In this document: positions 34,571-46,745 of the stretch, in pieces
Layout: every line of letters starts with the position of its first letter
How positions within the stretch are numbered: position 1 is the first letter of the stretch
Assembly: GCA_011037195.1 (NCBI GenBank)
Contig: JAAEAF010000680.1
Span: 124,001-188,000, forward strand
Length of the DNA stretch: 64,000 nucleotides
Direction: 5' to 3'
Source: Triatoma infestans
Taxonomy: Eukaryota; Arthropoda; Insecta; Hemiptera; Reduviidae
The notes under the pieces: generated by a model
Seen by the model: only the letters and a program-made list of their open reading frames with translations
Told to the model about the DNA's origin: nothing
Databases searched by the model: none
Position numbers and translations under genes: made by a program

Positions 34571-36051
34571 TTTCAATAAACTGGGTGTCGCACAACCAAA
34601 ATAGGAGTGTGGCCAATCATTTCGGTTGCAAAAATTCCGATTTTAAAAGAAAAGTTGTAAAATATTTTATGAACTACACTTATAATTTTATGACAACATA
34701 TTTATTTATTGAACTATATTTCTTTATCTTGCGACAATTAATTTATTCCGTATTAACTTTATCAGGGCACTTTATTTTTGGGCTCTACTTTTAAATGGTA
34801 CTTAAGGCCCTTACATAAAAAAAAACAAAAAAAAAACTAGGTTTTAGGGTTTCATCCTGGCAGTTCGATTTGATTTAGATCAGAAAAAGGAGACAGCATG
34901 AAGTTCATGATACACTCAATAATCTATTAAATTTAAGAGAATAACGATCAAAATGCTTTAATTAGGGGTAAAAACAAAAAAAAAAACGAATAAACAAGTA
35001 AAAACCAGTAAAGAAAAAGGATGTTTCACAACGAAAGTAAATAAATTCATGACAATTTCGGTAAATTTACCAAAGATTTTCCTTCTTTTTTTTCATGCAA
35101 CTACATTAAACTAATAAATAGCTAATAAACTATTATCTAAATATATAATTATATGTAAATATATGAATAAAAGTAAATAATATTATGGTAATACCAATTT
35201 GTAAACTTTTGTTTTCGTTTGTAATGATTTTGTTTTTAGTGATGTGCATGTATGTATGTAATGGTGTAACGTGTATTGTTTTTGTGATCTCTCTCATGGA
35301 AATCGATTTTTAAATTTTGCAACAAAACAGTTATTTTGACCTCTGGGAGAACGATAATCATTTTATTATACAGCCAGATTAATATAAATATAATAATTAC
35401 TATATAAGCATAATTGTTGACATATTATGAAACATAATATGATATAAACTTTAAAAATTATCCTACAAGCTTTTTGTTTATGTTAAACCTAATTTTAACA
35501 ATGATCAGCTATTATTATTTTATAGGTTTTATATATAACCTATGATATTATTTACATTCGATTCTAATTCGATGAAAGATAATATATTTTAAGTATCTTT
35601 ATTTTGTATATAGTAGAGAGACTATCTCCATTTAATGCACAGTCACAATTGTGCAGTGTACAAAAAATAGTATTGAAAATGCCTAAATGTTGATAGTCAT
35701 ACTTTTCCACAGTATTTACTAAACACAAAAAGAAGATAAGCAAATTTTGAAACAGTCCATATATAGTCTCGAAACCCAAAATTATAAAGAGGAGATTGAT
35801 TGAATTTTGCAAAAATGTGAGAAATTTTATTTTATATTTATTTTCATATAAAGTATAAAAAAATCCTTAAACACATTAATGTTGATAGCAGAATACAGTA
35901 AAGCAGAATGTACAATATAGGTTAATATGAACTTCTTAATCTATAATATTTGGAACTATAAATAATATTAAGATAAAAAGATGTTTTTTCATTATAAAAA
36001 TCTTGATTCAGATAATGTATGTACCTATGTACAATATGATAATTAACAGAT

Positions 36052-36082
36052 CTGAAAATGGCTAGGCCTGTAGCCGAAACGT
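36052..36082 (+). ncRNA. Hammerhead-like hairpin motif, divergent
   Basis: CTGAAAAT, stem GGCTA / TAGCC with loop GGCCTG, then GAAACGTT. Same order as the motif at 51.2-55.4 kb, but with a different stem II and GUU instead of GUC. The core G is replaced by A, so activity is unlikely. Confidence 0.4.
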
Positions 36083-36879
36083 TATAAAAATATAATAAAA
36101 TAAAAGAAGTAACGAAATTGGAACTATTTAACCCTGCATCACAGTATAATAAATTTAAAATCTATAAAATAATATTGAAGGAGATGGCAGAATTGTTTTT
36201 ACTATAAAGAACATAATGTAATACGATTTGCCTTAAAACTGTATGTGTAATGATATAAACTTAATATATTTATTAATCTAGTTTCAAACTTTAAAAATGT
36301 TCAATTTATCAGATAAAGAGTTTAGAACACGGAGAGATTTGGGAATCGAGGAGCTATAAAATGTAATTATGTTTGTAAAATTTAATGGAAAATAGATGCC
36401 CTAGTATTCTTTAGTGGTATAGTAAATGTGGATGGAAAATAGTCAATGTCTATTAAGCCTTAGATTATATCTGTTGTGTATTAAATTAAGGCAGATCTTA
36501 CATCATGTGTAAGTAACTAACAGCCTTTAACTAACTGAATTCCGAACTGGAAATAAAAAACAATGTTGAATGTATAAACCTTTATTATTCTTTTACAATA
36601 ATAATAACAACAACAACTAGCAAACATATGATTTGTATCACATACAAAAACTATAGCCAATAAATCTTCCACTCTCGTCCATTTCAGCCAACCTAATTAC
36701 CAAATACCGAAAAAATACTAAATTTCCCCAACAATATCGTATACTAATAATGAGTCATACATTGTTCTTGTGTTTTCACAGCTAAATAAATTTCACTTAT
36801 TCCTAATGTTATTATAGTTGGATTCTGATTTCGGTATATTGTGGCAGTCAGCGGGTTCTATTTTCGCTTCCTTAGTTTC

Positions 36880-37600
36880 TTTCGTTCATGCTAACCGGTG
36901 AGGTAAATTAAGTGTAGTTTACTATTACTTCTAACTGAACTTTAGGTATATTCATGTTTGTAAAGTGTCTTTCTGTTCATAAGAGGATATGGTTGTCCAG
37001 TTTTGTCTAAGATATTAATTTTTTGTAATTTCAAATACATAATCCTTCTGCGCCTTTTAACTTATTAAGTCTTTAGTTAATTGTATCTCTTTGTACCATT
37101 ACAGTGACAGAGTTATAGAGATAGTTTTGTTGTAGAGGAGTAGCTACTTTTTCCCGGAATTTCGCGTCGTTGCGGGTTCATCAGTTCTAACAATACAAGC
37201 ATCTACTTTGGCACTACCAACTCTTACACACTAAGAGGTTCTGATTAATATCATGAGTGCAACTACTTGAATATATCATAGGCAAACTCAAGCTCCTAAC
37301 TATACTTCCTTCGCATTCTCATATATAGAGGACTATATAAGCCGCATGAATTAAAGCAGTTGAGGAAGCGAAATACATCTTATAGGCGCATTGGAACGCA
37401 CTGACTGCCATACTCTCTACATTCGACCCCTGACGTTGGTTCCGTTAATAGCTAACCGGTCAGGTAAACTGGTATGAACAGGCATGATGATTGCTTTTAA
37501 CTGAACTTTTGGGTATATTCATGTTTGACAGGAGTTAGCTGTTGAGATTTATCTAAGGTATTAGTTTCTTATCCTCTCGTGTCGTAGGATTTTGTGCCTT
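36880..37600. repeat. Pair of diverged direct repeats, unclassified
   Basis: 36890-37020 and 37450-37600 share GCTAACCGGT-AGGTAAA, TAACTGAACTTT, GGTATATTCATGTTTG and TCTAAG(A/G)TATTA, about 560 bp apart. Between them is a less AT-biased stretch (TTGCGGGTTCATCAGTTC). No coding motif recognised. Confidence 0.45.
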
Positions 37601-38185
37601 CTTAAACGTAAATATCAAGATATTACATTAGATACTGAGAGAATCAATATTCTACAACTTAATTAACTAATTAATTTTCTTAATATACTGAAAGTGCAAG
37701 TAAACAGATTGCTCATTAATATTGAGATTCCAACGGCAAATATTAATTCTCTCGGTAATATATATGTTAAAAAGTGAGTTCTAACGACAGTTTTTTTTTC
37801 TATGATCTGAGAACTTTGTTCAACCTTCCATTTTTATATGTTATTTAGAAAATAGTCACGGATTCAACAAGTGTTATTAAAAGAAAAGCAGTCTTTATAG
37901 TTTTTCATAACCGTTTTGATTCCCATCTCCCGTAGGGCAACATAATATATATTTATGGAAAAAACAAATTAAACATTTCTCAAAATATTAATTTCTTAAA
38001 GACAAATAATTAAGTATAACTTTTTTAAAAAAAAAAAAGTTTAAGGAACAACTAAAGAATAGTGATGTTTTTTATTAGCACTTCCTTGTCCAAAACCTCG
38101 TTATTTTATGAATAACAATTTTTAATACCTATCACATAGAATTTATTAGTTGAATCCCAAGCCAAAAGAGACTGCAGATGATTTG

Positions 38186-38220
38186 ACAATGTATTGAAAA
38201 TTATATTTTCAATACATTGT
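38186..38220. repeat. Perfect 16-bp palindrome with 3-nt spacer
   Basis: ACAATGTATTGAAAAT, spacer TAT, then its exact inverted complement. Confidence 0.95.
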
Positions 38221-38463
38221 CAATAAATACTAATGAATCTAATACACATCAGTTTTATAATTTATTTAATGAATTTTAAAGAAAATATTAGAAATAAAAT
38301 AATTAGCATTTCAATGCTATTTAACAAAACACTCACTAGATCTCTAGTGGAAATATAATATCGGTGAGATCTTTTATTGTTCGTAGTTTTGATAGCATTT
38401 GTGGCTAAAATATGCTTAAAAGAAACAGAAGTTACAGAATTTATAGTTAGCTTCAATAATGGA

Positions 38464-38690
38464 AGAGCAATCAGGGATTAGTTTCGTGGCAGCGCGCTGG
38501 ATTAGAACGGCACAGGGTTCGAATCCAGCAGTGCTGCCCTTAGATTTTCTCTTCCTAGGAGCCTCTACAGCTTAATGTTGTTGTCTTAAACGAGAAAAAA
38601 ATGTCACGACGCCGACAGAGCTTTGAGAAGACTCCGTGCTCCAGTAACATAGATGTTGACGCGCCTTAAAAAAAAAAAAAACAACGTCAT
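38464..38690 (+). mobile_element. tRNA-derived SINE copy
   Basis: CAGGGATTAG then a mutated A box, GGGTTCGAATCC (B box), CTGCCCTTAGATTTTCTC, TTCCTAGGAGCC, GATGTTGACGCGCC and a poly(A) run. The body is diverged in the middle. Confidence 0.8.
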
Positions 38691-41600
38691 CCGAAATAAA
38701 TAAAATTATAGAAGAAATACATCATACAATAAATAGCATTAATGAACTAATCATTTTTAGTCATCTCTTTTCAAAAATAAATTCATATTTCTCTTGTCTA
38801 TTTGCCAGCAAAAATGGTCTTTGAAGATTGTGAACAAATTTTAATTGAAATAATATTTCAATTTGTTATTATAATGAAAATAATTCAATAACTAGTTGAA
38901 GTTATCATGAAATATAATTTTAAAAACAATCATTGCTTTAATAATAATCTAATAAAAACAGCATGAGATATTTCATTAAAATGTACATTTTTTTTTTAAA
39001 TTAAATTAAATTATGCTAATTTTTTAATTTTATTGTTTTTCTACCAAATAAAAAGTTTATTTTGTTTTAATTTAGTAATTATATTTTCAATACAATAAGA
39101 AGTTGCTCTAAAACTTTTTATCTTATTAAATAAATAAAATAAAAAAAATTGTATTTAGAGATGAGAATGGAGTAAAAACAATTTTATACTGAAAGTTTCT
39201 GAAATTATAGTTATACAGGTTTTTTGCTGTTCCATACATACTGAAGAGTTATTATAATGAAGTAGCAGTTATCTGAGATGGTTTCAGCAACAACATTCTG
39301 GCATCTGCCTCTCGGTACATTGTTTATTATAAACAAAATCAATTCACAAAACAATATCTATCCATCGTTGGAGGTTGGAACTTTTTTTTTAAATCCCTTT
39401 TTAGGACTTCGTAAAAATATTAATTAATTAATATAATTAAAAGAATTTTAAAAATATGCATAATTATTTTGTAAGCAAATGAAAAAAAAAAAACTTTTTA
39501 CATTATTTCAAAATAAAACAAACTTTCAAATAATTTTTTTGACTGGTTTTCAACTCTTGAGTAATGAATTAGTTAGAAATTGGGCCAAAAAAAAAAAAAA
39601 GACTGTAAAAACTATAATTAACAATCTTACAAAATTCAACTGATGCGTTTTTTTATTTCTAAAATATTTTAAACAAATACCATGTATTATTACAATATAA
39701 TATATTGTGCAATCCTTTTACCACTATGAGTTTTTTAACAATTCGACTTTGGATGAATTATTCTATTTATAGAATTTTTGTAAGAATTGAAGATTTTTTG
39801 TTTGCAATAGTTCATGAAACATAGAGATTCTTATGTTTAAAATTATCAAGTTTTAGACATTCTTGTCTAACTTTGTATTATCTTCTATTCCCATCTTACT
39901 GAGATAATCCTTATAAAACATTATATTTAGCGCATAATCTACACAAAATACTTCTATAAAAGAATTTTAATCTTACTAGAATAGATAATGAAGAACTTTA
40001 AAGCGATAATTATTTTTCATAATTAGCCAATACCTTAAATTTGCATATCTATAACTCCATGGCTTATAACCAAATCCCGGAAACACTCGTTCCACCACTT
40101 TCCAAGGCTTTTAAGTGCATTTTACAAGTACTTGTAAACAACTTGATTCTGACCATCTAACCATCAATCCATATTGATGTACGGATTTTTTTGATATCCC
40201 ACAACTTTTCCATAGATAGTATTTAAAATCTCAATTTCGACAACAGAGCCTTCATTTAATAAAGACTTGAGTGCATCAATGCTAAGTGCATTTTTTTAAA
40301 GAAATTTTAATTTTATAAAAATAATTTTTAACAAGAGGCATAAGTTTTGCATACCATTCTTCAATAGACCTTAATGCGTTTCTTGAAGTTATGTTATTAG
40401 ATGAATAACAAAATATTTCAAGATTCATATCGTTGTAAGCACCATTTTGTAAATTGAAGAACATATGGTGGATTTTTTTTTTATGAAACAATCAACAGTT
40501 TTCTACAATCAGCTTTAAAGAAAGGTCCTATCAATTAGTAACCAATAGTATGAACAATAATAGGATAACAACGGGCCAAAGACTGGCCAGGCCAAGTATC
40601 ACTTAGCCGTTGCGTAAATTTGCTCAGCAAATTTATTCGGGATGAAAGAAATATCTTTAAAACTTATTGCAATACAAACAAACTTCAATGTTACAGTTCT
40701 GAGAGACTCTGAATAGTCTAAAGAAGAATAGAATAGTTAAAGTAATAGGATAACAAGCGAATAGATATTTTTTGATTTATAACATAATATATTAACATAG
40801 AGATAGCTGGAGTTTTATTTGTGATCAGGAACACAATGCACAATATACTTCACAACTACCTTTTACTATTTCAGTCCAATTGAACTTGATTTTTGACCAA
40901 GTCAAAATAAACTCGGGATGAAATATTAACAACTTTATTAATAATTAGATTAATTTATGATTTTATGAAATAAATTGTCATTAATAAGACGCACACAAAG
41001 CATTAAATACTAATAAATAACGAGTAGCTTTTTATGTTATTTTATTTATTTATTTATTTATTTTTTTACTTGGATCTTCTAAATCCAAAAAATTATATCC
41101 AAAACGAAGTTACATTTGTGCCTTTCATGACAACTTGAACCAAATTTTTAAAGTAAACAAAATTAACAAAGACCCTGACTTGGTTGCTGGAAACTATAGA
41201 TGGTAAAATCTACCCTAATCATTTATTAAACAAATCACCATTTATCTTTTGGTATTTCATAAAAGTGGTGGTAAACCTCGAAAGCTCTTGTAAGCAAGAA
41301 TTTCTTCCTTCTTCCTACTAAATATTTACATTGAATTAACATAAGGTAACCATCTTGCATATGGATGTTTTTAATGATAACCCTCTTAATCAATCTCTTA
41401 CTCCGTTATGTTACTATTAATATTATAGCTATTACAATGTAATTATTAAGAGTTCTTGAAATCTTAACGAACTATTGGAGCAATAATAATGTAACAGAAA
41501 TACTTATGGAATAAAAGACAAAAAAGCCAAAATTACTGCTTGAAATGATGAAAGATCTTAAAGTCTACATTATATATATAAAAAAAAATTAACATAAAGA

Positions 41601-41789
41601 GCTGTATTCCTAAAAAATTTTCTTATACAGAAATAAGTAAATTTTTATTTTTAAATTTGTGGGATCTTAATCAAATGGGAAGTGTTTTCTTTGTAAGAGA
41701 TTCACTAGATTTTTTTCTGACAATAGGTAACATATGCGCAACAAGTTTTATCTAAATAAAACTAGTTAGAGTAAGGTTCTGGGCATGTT

Positions 41790-42020
41790 GAACCAAGCAA
41801 CTGCTCTTATTAACTCTTTCTAGATAATGCTTTCTGCAATAGTATTTCCCAGAATCTTGCATGAAACGTGTAGCTCTTTCTAGCTTTCAACAACAGAACT
41901 TCATAGAATCTCATAGGAAGCATCTGCTGCTCTTGTTAGCTCTTTCTACGTCTTGCTTGCTTTCTACAACCGTACTTCACCAACCCAGAATCAGATGGGA
42001 AACCTGCTGCTCTTATTACC
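41790..42020 (+). repeat. Degenerate tandem repeat, unit about 75-80 bp
   Basis: CTGCTCTTATTAACTCTTTC, then TAGCTCTTTCTAG, CTGCTCTTGTTAGCTCTTTC and CTGCTCTTATTACCG recur. They are joined by variants of TTTCT(A/G)CAA(C/T)..TACTTC and AGAATC....GAAACCTG. Roughly three units. Confidence 0.5.
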
Positions 42021-43034
42021 GTTATACAAAAATGCTTCTTGGAGCCTTACGGTAAACAATATCTAGTGGCATCTGTTACCCTAATAAGTTAGCTTTTTCT
42101 TGATCTTCTTGACTTTTTACAAGCATGTGATGCATAAATAACTTCTTGAACTAGTGGAGTTATTTCATTATATCAATTAGCTTTATACCGCCGTCCAAGT
42201 ATTGCTTGAAGCGTGGGGCTTTTAAGCTAAGATATTACGAGATACTCGGGTCTGTTCCAAAATCAATCAATGGTCCTTGAATTTTAGTAAATTATTGTTT
42301 ACTGCTCTTATTTATTTATTTCTTTAATTCGGTTCCTCTTTGTTCTTTTAAAAAGAACTGTATTTTGTCTTCTTCCTATTCTTTCCGATTCTTATAAAAA
42401 CAGTGTTGGACTTTCAGAGACTAAATTGAACACTTCATATATTTTAATTATTCACTAATAATTTATTTTGTGAAATCTTTTCTTCACATATCTGAATATA
42501 AACATTTTACCAGCTATAGTTTGTATTCTTGATATGGTGTAAAGGATTAAGAGAAAATGAATCAATACAATTTTTTGAAAGGACAGTCTCTTTCAGAGTA
42601 GATATCTGCGGCTGTACGGAACCGGGAACTTCCATTGAGACTATGATGACCTGTCTGAATTTGCAAGACTGATTACTTTGTAAAACAGAAGAAAATGTTT
42701 TTATCCTTGATCACTATCCTAAATTAATAACAGGTTTTTGATTCTCATTTTCCTCAAGTTGATACCCGATTAAAGCTTATTTTTTTCATAGATTTATCAC
42801 ATTCCATTATTACAAATAATTTACTATAACGACAAAGATTATGGAAATTATAAATAATTCCTAGCAAACTGAGTTGATAGATGATTAAATGCTGGATTGC
42901 GGGAAATTGAAACTTTAATATTTATTATCATGTCCAAGTAGTCATCTTTTTAAATTTTATATGATACAGTTTATGTTATACTTTAATAATTTCTTTTCAA
43001 TATTCATTAATTTATGTATTCTTTACTGTGCACG

Positions 43035-43220
43035 TAATAACTTTATATTTTGTCAAAACAATGTGATAACACAGACTTGCACCGAACAAATGTTCAGAGC
43101 TCTGTGCAAGTCTATGTTATCATACTGTTTTAATAAAACATCCTGATGTTGGGCGAACGCCCGAAACCACAAAAATAAGTAGGCTATCACAGAAAATATG
43201 TCATATGCTTTCCAGCTCTG
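43035..43220 (+). mobile_element. Foldback remnant carrying the hammerhead-like motif
   Basis: Inverted arms TGATAACACAGACTTGCAC (43064-43082) and its complement (43108-43126, one mismatch) are the tail of the 51-55 kb hairpin repeat in opposite orientations. The right arm continues to CATC-CTGATGTT-GGGC-GAAC-GCCC-GAAACC (43139-43168) and GCTCTGCGGAA. Stem III and the cleavage triplet have decayed. Confidence 0.65.
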
Positions 43221-44029
43221 CGGAATCAACTCACAACAACTATAGACTTTTACTATCAAATTGTTTGGTAAGCTATATATATATTTCATTTTTGTCATAT
43301 TATTTCTTCAGCTGCTTATACTAATTTTCAGTTTGGGAGTGAATTTATAAATGGGTAAACGCGTATAAATAAACGATAAGATTAAATTTCAAAAGATAAA
43401 CTGCTATTCATTTTTAGCTAAAACTGTTATGAAATAAATTGCTTCTATGGAAAAGACAGAACAAAAGTCTTTTTCTTTTATTTTCAGTACTAAAAAAAAA
43501 GAAAGAAAAGTTTTTAATGATAAATTAAAAAAAGAAAAGAAAATGGAAACTTCTTTATAATAGAAACTTTACCAGATGCTCAAGTTCCGCAAAAAACTTG
43601 TTGGAAACACAAGCAGAAGAGTTTTCGAAGTTAATTAAAAGAAAAAAAAAATATGATGTTTTAAAATTCGTTTTAATATTCTTTCTTGTTTTTATAAAAT
43701 AATAATCTTTTAGATATAAAAAAGAATAAAAAAAAGCCTAATATGCTGATAACAAAAGAAATGTCAATCTCGTTATAAATACAATATTTTTATTACTCTT
43801 TTTTTTTATTAATATTTTAGCAAGTAAATATTTATATTATTATTTTATATTCATTTATTTTTTTGTTTTTATTGTATACTTTATTAAAAAAATAAAGAAA
43901 CCATTCAATATAATTCAAATATTTTTTCCATATGAGTTGTTGGATTGAAGCTTTTAAAATAAATTGCTACCGCTGGAATTAGTGCCTGTTAGAAAAAGCG
44001 TTGGCAAGCCGCAATATTTTCATATTTTT

Positions 44030-44190
44030 ATTTTCTCTTATGTGTGCATATGTAATAAAACAGCATAATTCAAAAACGATCAGATCACAAAAAGTTCAAG
44101 ATTGATAATATTACGTTTAAGTCTTATCATGGGGAACCGATAATAAGATTTTGATATCGAAATTGGTCCACCTGAGTGGATTTATTTTTG
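44030..44190 (-). mobile_element. Fragment of the ACTTTCTCTTACT-TIR family
   Basis: AACAGCATAATTCAAAAACG, AAGTTCAAGATTGATAATATT and TCATGGGGAACCGATAA are the inverted 3' module. It sits just before the full copy at 44254, in the opposite orientation. Confidence 0.5.
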
Positions 44191-44253
44191 TAGTTTATTG
44201 CCATTTTCTCAATTAAAAAAAAAAAAAAAAATGTGGTGTGAAACACTCACACA

Positions 44254-45213
44254 ACTTTCTCTTACTCCAGTTCTCAAAATTATAATTGACAAATTTTATA
44301 GTTTCTGTACCAAATCTAATGAAATTCGTCAAAAACTGAAAAAAAACTGTTCAGTAAAAGCGCACTTCCGGTTTACTAATTTTCTTGAAACTTGGAATTT
44401 CAGCCATCCATTTATTTTCTAACTAATTATGTTTGGATGATAGAATTGTATAATCAACTAGGATAGCACTTTAGATAAAAATCTAACCCTACCCCTCCCC
44501 TAAAGTGCCCTTAAAAGAATTTTCCCAGAGAAATGTTTTAGATAAAAGTTGTAGATCTTTGCATGTTTAGTTTATATATGAAGTTTCATAAACATCGTCG
44601 GAGCCATTTTTGAGAAAATTTTGAAAAAGTGAATAAATCATTTAGTAAAGTGGTAAAGTAAACGCACTTCCGTTATCCGATTTTTTTCAAACTCGGAATT
44701 TCAACAACATATTTAATTCTAATTAACATTATTTAGATGACAGAATTGTGAAATAAACTGAAATAGCACTTTAGATGAAAACCTAACCCCACCACTCCCC
44801 CAAAAGTGCCCTTCAGAGCATTTTCCTGGAGAAAATGTTTCAAATAAAAGTTGTAGCTCTTGTATGTGTAGTTGATATAGGAAGTTTAAAGAAAATCTTC
44901 GGAGCCATTTTTGAGAAAATTGCAAAAACGTAAAAAAACAACTAGTAAAGTGGTACTTCCGGTTGAGGAATATTGACACATAACTCACCGTCAGATCCCA
45001 TGGTGATACCTAAACGTAATATCAAGTTTGAACTTTCTACGATTTTTCGTTTTTGAGCTATGCTGTTCACATACATACCACACACAGACCATTCGCTAAA
45101 AACCACTTTTTTGGACTCAGGGGACCTCAAAACGGATATTTCCGGTGAACAACTCGATTCGAAAGTTTGACTCACTATTACAATACTTCCTCTTACTAGG
45201 AGTAAGAGAAAGT
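44254..45213 (+). mobile_element. Best-preserved copy of the ACTTTCTCTTACT-TIR family
   Basis: 960 bp with perfect 15-bp inverted ends ACTTTCTCTTACTCC / GGAGTAAGAGAAAGT. No ORF with transposase motifs. After a ~100-bp header come two related ~300-bp modules (44353-44650, 44651-44945) and a third that diverges after its start. Modules begin at (G)CACTTCCGGTT, CGCACTTCCGTTATCC and GTACTTCCGGTTG and end GTAAAGTGGTA. The right tip forms a hairpin TCTTACT-AGG-AGTAAGA. The class is probably a DNA transposon derivative, but target duplications could not be seen. Confidence 0.85.
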
Positions 45214-45539
45214 AAAAATGTGTGAAATTACATAGTATTTTGTCGGGACCGCGGGATGATTCCGTGTTAACCGATTTTTTATGTTAAGCGTTTTCGTGTT
45301 AAACGTTTTTCACTGTGTTAATTTATTACTATATTATAGTTTTTTTAAAACTAATTTGTATCAACAGCTACCCTTGCAACGCAGGACTACTCGCAATGCG
45401 GGGGTCTTGCTCCCAGCTAGTTACGCCACTGATTCTAACATAATGAGTTATAATCAGAGATATTTTCATTCGCCAATCTTAAGGATGTCTTGATAAACTG
45501 TATGATACTTGGACAGTGTAAAATCAGTTTATGCCACTC

Positions 45540-46745
45540 ATGAGTTAGTTTTTTTTATCTTGGAGCCCAAAAATTGTGAAACACTTTTGCAACCCCACTT
45601 CCCTGCCCGCAAGGGGTATCTGTGCATGCCCCTTGAGGAGTAGCGACCCCATTGGTTACCACACCTCACTACACCATGCACTTTATCAGAACAGTACACA
45701 ATACACTTAACTACATACACTATACTTTACAGACAAGGATAAACACAGTACACAAACTAGGGTCTCCGTCCCTAGTTAATTGGCGAAAGCCAAGGGAGAA
45801 GGAAGGGATTAGCTCAGTGGTAGTGCGCTGGACTAGCAACGCGTAGATCCCGGGTTCGAATCCAGTATGCTGCCCTTAGATTTTCTCTTCCTAGGAGGAG
45901 CCTTTTACAACTCACAGCCCGATGTTGGACATTCTTCCCGAATACCCCTTTTCCTCCTGGTACTTCGGGGGATCTTTCTAGGCTATATCTACTTATTCGG
46001 GCTTACCGGTCCCCTGTTGCAAGCAACGGGATCGTTTAACCAGAAGGGGATGTCATCACCATGGAAGGATTTTTAGTGCAATGCCCGACCATAGCAGAAG
46101 CAGTCCCCCGCTTGACCCATTTAAGGCCAGGTTGAGATACGCTCAACTACCGTGCAGAGTGATTCTACAACGTGGTCACACTCCACTACCAGAAGCTAGA
46201 GAAGGCACTCTCTCTAGCAGGCTCTGATGATACGCGTACACCCAGCAAGTGCGCTTCCAGCAGCGGGCTGGCTCCGGGGTTAATTTTATATTGCGAGTCT
46301 CCTTCCACCCTGCTCATGAGCTCGGTCATTGGAGTTATTGGTTAAACCACGGCCACTACGAATCCCACCTGAATTGCAATCAATTGGCCCGGAAAGTAGC
46401 TTGCGTCCGTAGTTCCATATTTCAACTCTAACGAATTAGCGTGACTGATCGCACGCCCGATAGATCTAATGTCCATCCAGTGATTCCTGTCCATTGCCTC
46501 AAGCACATTCTTCCCTAAAACAGGGCTTTTAGTAACCCAGGTAATTTGCAGGCAACTCTGCAAGGGGAAAGGATCAGGTTGGGTTGGGGAAGGGAATCCC
46601 CAACCTGGAGAGCCAGAGGCTGATTGCACCCCGCGGGGTGGGCGATGGCTTAACCACCCCGTGATGGAAAGTGTTGTCTATAGCTAGAGCACACTGCTTG
46701 GAAGCCGGAGCTAGATCTTTCAGGTCGCAGTACAATAATCCCCTA
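45540..46745. other. GC-rich island of unknown origin, with SINE pieces
   Basis: Clearly richer in G+C than anything else in the window. Contains a SINE head (45800-45905), then about 730 bp of unrelated sequence, then SINE-body-like text (GGAAAGTGTTGTCTATAGC, GCACACTGCTTGGAAGCCGG) at 46668-46705. No RT, integrase or transposase motif. Short frames on both strands have no recognisable domain. A LINE 5' UTR or structural non-coding repeat are guesses. Confidence 0.5.
45800..45905 (+). mobile_element. SINE head (tRNA-like part)
   Basis: GGAAGGGATTAGCTCAGTGG (A box), GGGTTCGAATCC (B box), CTGCCCTTAGATTTTCTC and TTCCTAGGAGGAGCC. The tRNA-related region is the best preserved in the window, but the usual body is displaced. 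Confidence 0.8.

Larger units (their letters stand above)
33123..42960. other. AT-rich region upstream of the last recognised tutl exon
   Basis: Probably tutl intron if the missing 5' exons lie further up, otherwise flanking sequence. No exon matching the first half of Ig1 or a signal peptide was found by eye. Only weak repeats, one SINE, one palindrome and one degenerate tandem array are definable (listed separately). Confidence 0.5.

Noticed and set aside
42595..42680. Candidate upstream tutl exon (less AT-rich patch)
   Set aside because: No frame gives Ig1 A-C strand residues with a cysteine, and no paired splice sites of matching phase.
44254..45213. Helitron interpretation of the module family (3' hairpin)
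   Set aside because: No TC start or CTRR end, and the two ends are inverted repeats, which Helitrons lack.
45800..45875. Possible tRNA gene
   Set aside because: Best tRNA-like head in the window, but it runs into the SINE sequence CTGCCCTTAGATTTTCTC and lacks a matching acceptor stem.
46342..46629. 95-codon minus-strand ORF in the GC-rich island
   Set aside because: No domain, overlaps frames on the other strand; long frames are expected from higher GC alone.
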